Shown here: positions 3,763 through 6,643 of the stretch, piece by piece | Layout of the letters: every line of letters starts with the position of its first letter | Numbering within the stretch: position 1 is the first letter of the stretch | Assembly (NCBI GenBank): GCA_002413385.1 | Contig: DHWW01000302.1 | Location: 28,403 to 35,045, forward strand | Reading direction: 5' to 3' | DNA from: Granulicella sp. UBA5172 | Lineage (GTDB): Bacteria; Acidobacteriota; Terriglobia; Terriglobales; Acidobacteriaceae | DNA: 6,643 nt | Program-made: the position numbers and the translations under genes | Notes under the pieces: generated by a model | Databases searched by the model: none | Seen by the model: only the letters and a program-made list of their open reading frames with translations | What the model was told of the DNA's origin: nothing

Positions 3763-5175
3763 ATGCTCGAGAAATTCCTCAACATCTTCCGCATTCCTGA
3801 TCTGCGCAAGCGTATCGGGTTCACACTCGGCCTGCTCGCGGTCTATCGTCTCGGCGCTCATATTCCCACGCCAGGTATCGACGCCACCAAGCTCGCGCAG
3901 TTTTTCAATCAGAACGCAGGCGGAGCGCTTGGGCTGCTGGATCTGTTCAACGGCGGCAACCTTCGCAAGCTGACGGTTTTTGCGCTCGGCATCATGCCGT
4001 ACATTACCGCGTCCATCATCTTCCAGCTGCTTACGGTCATCTATGAGCCGCTTGCGAAGCTGCAGAAGGAAGGCGAACTCGGCCGCCGCAAGATCACCCA
4101 GTGGACGCGTTACGTCACGATTCTGCTTGGTGTGGTGCAGAGCTTCTTCATCGGTCTTACGCTGACCAGCACCGCCACGGGCGAATCGATGGTGACGATC
4201 AGCAAGGGTGAATTTCTTCCCCTTTGCGTCATCACCCTCACCGCAGGAACCGCTTTTATCATGTGGCTGGGTGAGCAGATTACGGAGCGTGGCATCGGTA
4301 ACGGCATGTCGCTGTTGATCTTCGCCGGCATCGTTGTGGGACTTCCTCGCGGCATTGGCGACCTCTACCAGAAGGCTGTTACACAGGCCTGGGGTGGTTT
4401 TACCCCGATAGCGCTGGGGCTGCTCATCGTGATGATGATTGCCGTGGTGGCCTTCATCGTCTATGTTGAGCGCTCGGAGCGCCGCATTCCGATCCAGTCC
4501 GCCAAGCGCATGGTTGGGCGTCGCATGACGCAGTCGTCCAGCAGCTTCCTCCCCCTGAAGGTAAACTCCGGTGGTGTGATGCCCGTCATCTTCGCCGCTT
4601 CGATTCTGTCGGCTCCGATGCTCCTTGCCAACATCAGTCTGTTTGGCTCCGGGCCGCTGCGTGATACCAGATATTTGGGATGGGTCTTCCTCCAGCTCGC
4701 ACCCGCAGAGCCCTGGTATGTGGCGCTCTACGTCGTTTCGATCATCTTCTTCGCGTACTTCTACATCTCCATCATCTTCCGGCCGGACGATATTGCGGAT
4801 AACATGCGCAAGTACGGCAGCTTTATCCCGGGAATTCGTCCGGGTAAGCGAACGTCAGATTTCATCAACGATGTACTGACGCGGATCACCCTGGTTGGTG
4901 CTATCTACCTGGTCGCTATTTCAATCATCCCGATGTTCCTTATCTCGGGCATCCATTTCAACCATCTGTGGCTGGTCGGCGGCTTCTTTGACAGCCTGCC
5001 GTCGTGGACGACCAACGGTCTGGGATTGAACTTCTATTTTGGCGGAACGTCGCTGCTGATTGTTGTTGGCGTTGCGATGGACACGGTGCAGCAGGTCGAA
5101 GCACAGCTCATCATGCGCCACTATGACGGCTTCTCTCCAAAGTCCGGACGGATTCGCGGTCGCCGCAGCTGGTAA
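3763..5175 (+). CDS. secY: Preprotein translocase channel subunit SecY
   Basis: SecY forms the protein-conducting channel of the inner membrane with SecE and SecG, receiving substrates from SecA or from ribosomes. The 470-residue product has the ten hydrophobic segments of the family, by eye at about 19-36, 70-92, 115-134, 152-172, 183-199, 215-235, 270-290, 318-340, 373-395 and 425-441. Conserved blocks include AHIPTPGID (32-40), the start of the second helix and its loop EPLAKLQKEGELGRRK (95-110), and GIGNGMSLLIFAGI (177-190). The cytosolic loop RSERRIPIQSAKR (237-249) and the loop NMRKYGSFIPGIRPGKRT (347-364) contact SecA or the ribosome in known structures. The ATG at 3763 gives the standard MLEKFLNIFRIPDLRKR start. 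Its SD is weak (GAAGG at 3746-3750, 12 bases away). Terminator-like hairpins lie on both sides. Confidence 0.98.
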   Translation: MLEKFLNIFRIPDLRKRIGFTLGLLAVYRLGAHIPTPGIDATKLAQFFNQNAGGALGLLDLFNGGNLRKLTVFALGIMPYITASIIFQLLTVIYEPLAKLQKEGELGRRKITQWTRYVTILLGVVQSFFIGLTLTSTATGESMVTISKGEFLPLCVITLTAGTAFIMWLGEQITERGIGNGMSLLIFAGIVVGLPRGIGDLYQKAVTQAWGGFTPIALGLLIVMMIAVVAFIVYVERSERRIPIQSAKRMVGRRMTQSSSSFLPLKVNSGGVMPVIFAASILSAPMLLANISLFGSGPLRDTRYLGWVFLQLAPAEPWYVALYVVSIIFFAYFYISIIFRPDDIADNMRKYGSFIPGIRPGKRTSDFINDVLTRITLVGAIYLVAISIIPMFLISGIHFNHLWLVGGFFDSLPSWTTNGLGLNFYFGGTSLLIVVGVAMDTVQQVEAQLIMRHYDGFSPKSGRIRGRRSW

Positions 5176-5205
5176 TTGCACTCAGACACCTGGACGATGC
5201 AGGGC

Positions 5206-5242
5206 ACCCAGGTCCGGAGTCTCGGATCTGGGTTTTTACTTT
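5206..5242 (+). terminator. Intrinsic terminator between secY and adk
   Basis: ACCCAGGTCCG (5206-5216) pairs with CGGATCTGGGT (5223-5233), 11 bp with one G-U pair and a GAGTCT loop, and runs directly into TTTTT (5233-5237) followed by ACTTT. This has the stem and T-run form of a rho-independent terminator. It lies 30 bases after the secY stop and 23 bases before the adk SD adenine/guanine core region begins to act. Confidence 0.75.
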
Positions 5243-5251
5243 GGCGTAGTT

Positions 5252-5257
5252 GAGGAG
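5252..5257 (+). promoter_or_regulatory. SD sequence GAGGAG that favours a TTG start for adk
   Basis: GAGGAG is a strong SD. It lies 8 bases before TTG 5266, but 14 and 17 bases before the ATG codons at 5272 and 5275. Spacing therefore favours the TTG start, although the ATGs cannot be excluded from sequence alone. Confidence 0.6.
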
Positions 5258-5265
5258 CTAGATTT

Positions 5266-6015
5266 TTGTCGATGATGTCCATGCCCAAGCCTCTGTCCAA
5301 TTCGAGCATCTTTGTTCCCGGCCCGGTGCTGCTGCTAGGCGCGCCCGGTGTAGGAAAAGGAACCCAGGCCAAGCGACTGGTGGAGCGGTTCAGCATCCCG
5401 CAGATATCCACTGGCGATCTGCTCCGTGAACACCGTAAAAACCAGACGGAGCTCGGGATGCTTGCGGAAGAGCTTATGGCGAAGGGGTTGCTGGTTCCGG
5501 ACGACCTTGTCAACCAGATGGTCGCGACCCGCCTGACGGAGCCTGATACGCGGAATGGATACATTCTGGACGGCTTTCCGCGTACGCTCAATCAAGCGGA
5601 GTGGCTTGATCGTCAACTGGCAGACTCGCTGTTGCCCGTGGTCGCCATCAGCATTGTGGTGCCGGAGCGCATCCTGCTCGAACGCATTACAGGACGTCTC
5701 ATCTGCCCGGTCTGCGGCACGATTTATAACATGTATTCTGAGCCGCCCAGCCAGCTCGGCATCTGCGATCGCGAGGGCGCGACCCTCACGCAGCGGGCCG
5801 ACGATACAGAGCCAGTATTTTATGAGCGCATGAACGCGTTCCGATCCAAGACCGCAGCCGTCGTTGAGTACTACCGCTCGCATGGTGGCCGCTTCGCTGA
5901 GGTCGATGGAAATCTTTCCATGGATGAGGTGACGCGGTCCATCCTTGCGACGTTGTTCGAGTTGCGCAACGCAACCGACTCGCTGGAGTCTGTACAGCAC
6001 GAGAAAGTTAGATAA
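5266..6015 (+). CDS. adk: Adenylate kinase with zinc-type LID domain
   Basis: Adenylate kinase converts ATP and AMP to two ADP in the cytoplasm and balances adenine nucleotides. Motifs in order, numbered from the TTG start: P-loop GAPGVGKGT (25-33), AMP-binding ISTGDLLR (47-54), YILDGFPRT (99-107, Arg105), then the LID. The LID is of the long, metal-binding kind, with Cys147, Cys150 and Cys167 at the spacing of the Bacillus enzyme. The fourth ligand position is Glu170 rather than Asp or Cys. QRADD (176-180) and ERMN (187-190) supply the remaining catalytic arginines. At 249 residues it is longer than the usual 214-220 because of about 18 extra residues before the P-loop strand and a longer C-terminus. 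ATGs at 5272, 5275 and 5281 would shorten the N-terminus slightly. The TAA overlaps the map start. Confidence 0.96.
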   Translation: MSMMSMPKPLSNSSIFVPGPVLLLGAPGVGKGTQAKRLVERFSIPQISTGDLLREHRKNQTELGMLAEELMAKGLLVPDDLVNQMVATRLTEPDTRNGYILDGFPRTLNQAEWLDRQLADSLLPVVAISIVVPERILLERITGRLICPVCGTIYNMYSEPPSQLGICDREGATLTQRADDTEPVFYERMNAFRSKTAAVVEYYRSHGGRFAEVDGNLSMDEVTRSILATLFELRNATDSLESVQHEKVR

Positions 6016-6643
6016 TGGCGATCCTGATCAAGTCCGAGCAAGAAATCGAAAAGATGCGCATCTCCGGCATAGCCCTTCGCAAGGTGCATGAGGCGGTCAA
6101 AGCCGTGGTGCGGGCAGGTGCTACGACGATGGATCTTGAGCGTGCGGCCGTTGCCAAAGTAGAGGAACTCGGCGTCAAGGCGGCCTTTCTTGGCTATCAC
6201 GGATATCCGGCGGTGCTTTGCACCTCGGTCAACGACCAGGTCATTCATGGCATTCCGAATGACAAGAGTGTTTTGCGTGAAGGCGATGTTGTTTCCGTGG
6301 ATTGCGGTGTCATCGTCGAAGGCTACTACTCTGACGCTGCGGTGACGCACGCTGTGGGTGCAATTTCGCCCAAGGTTGAAAAGCTTCTACGTGTCACCGA
6401 AGCTTCGCTCTATGCGGCGATCGACAAAGCCGTGGTGGGCGGACGGCTGTTTGATATTTCCAATGCAGTTCAAGTGATGTGTGAAGCTGAGGGCTATGGC
6501 GTGGTGCGGGAGTTTGTCGGTCATGGCATTGGCAAGAGCATGCACGAAGACCCCCAGGTTCCAAACTATGGCGATCCCGGCAAGGGGCCGCGCCTGAAGG
6601 CAGGTATGGTGCTTGCGATTGAGCCCATGATCAACATTGGCTC
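6015..6643 (+). CDS. map: Methionine aminopeptidase type I, 3' end outside window
   Basis: This enzyme removes the initiator methionine from new proteins when the second residue is small. The ATG shares its A with the adk TAA (TAATG), implying translational coupling. Upstream there is only a weak purine-rich stretch (GAGAAAG, 6001-6007). The 209 visible residues begin MAILIKSEQEIEKMRISG, the typical start of the short bacterial form, which has no N-terminal extension. The pita-bread-fold metal ligands Asp96, Asp107, His170 and Glu203 are all present, within VSVDCG, YYSDAAVTH, GHGIGKSMHEDP and AIEPM. His78 of the substrate pocket is also present (VIHGIP). The fifth ligand, a Glu expected near residue 234, lies past the window edge. 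About 40-55 residues are missing. It commonly follows adk in this locus. Confidence 0.97.
   Translation, partial: MAILIKSEQEIEKMRISGIALRKVHEAVKAVVRAGATTMDLERAAVAKVEELGVKAAFLGYHGYPAVLCTSVNDQVIHGIPNDKSVLREGDVVSVDCGVIVEGYYSDAAVTHAVGAISPKVEKLLRVTEASLYAAIDKAVVGGRLFDISNAVQVMCEAEGYGVVREFVGHGIGKSMHEDPQVPNYGDPGKGPRLKAGMVLAIEPMINIG

Noticed and set aside
3704..3973. TTG-started + strand ORF overlapping the secY start, with a protein-like first 20 residues (SQLSDAQLQTLVEGL)
   Set aside because: Most of it runs inside secY in another frame with low-complexity Ser-rich translation, it has no SD, and SecY begins normally at 3763. The first part may be chance.
592..5261. CTAG tetranucleotides seem concentrated in spacers (592, 1067, 1721, 3066, 5258) with one in adk (5336)
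   Set aside because: CTAG is under-represented in the coding DNA of many bacteria, so the bias is expected and the counts are small.
5335..6000. 221-codon minus-strand ORF opposite adk
   Set aside because: It mirrors the adk coding frame, and no family resemblance is seen.
1..6643. Mobile elements, CRISPR arrays, tRNAs, toxin-antitoxin or defence genes
   Set aside because: No spaced direct repeats of CRISPR type, no transposase or integrase motifs, no tRNA-like cloverleaf and no terminal inverted repeats were seen. The window is core housekeeping DNA.

Overview
This window is a stretch of the conserved bacterial spc ribosomal-protein locus, read entirely on the + strand. It runs from the 3' end of rplE (L5) through rpsZ (zinc-type S14), rpsH (S8), rplF (L6), rplR (L18), rpsE (S5), rpmD (L30), rplO (L15), secY and adk into a map gene cut by the right edge. 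The high G+C content, the zinc-ribbon S14, the secY-adk-map order and the wording of the L15 and SecY N-termini suggest Acidobacteriota, probably class Terriglobia. This assignment is from recalled family resemblance, not a search.

Layout: positions 1-3614 hold eight ribosomal protein genes (the first partial, the rest apparently intact). Positions 3763-5175 encode SecY, the central channel of the Sec translocon. Positions 5266-6015 encode adenylate kinase, and 6015 to the edge encodes methionine aminopeptidase, whose start overlaps the adk stop by one base. Together the genes supply ribosome parts, the membrane channel that docks on ribosomes, adenine-nucleotide balance and N-terminal methionine removal from new proteins. 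No mobile element, CRISPR array, tRNA, rRNA or defence gene is visible.

The unusual part is the space between the genes. Spacers in spc operons are usually very short, but here they measure 63 to 179 bp, while adk-map remains overlapped. Several spacers carry two consecutive hairpins just before the next Shine-Dalgarno (SD) sequence. Two carry clear 7-base-period tandem repeats, and one has a 17-bp tandem duplication that begins over a stop codon. The rpsZ-rpsH spacer is open in the rpsZ frame after its stop, ending in an ATGA overlap with rpsH, so it could hold a small unrecognised gene. Terminator-like hairpins with T-rich tails follow rplO and secY, suggesting that secY and adk-map are partly separate transcription units.

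I did not find a new multi-gene system. The best leads are the spacer structures, the small ORF and the split of the operon by terminators.
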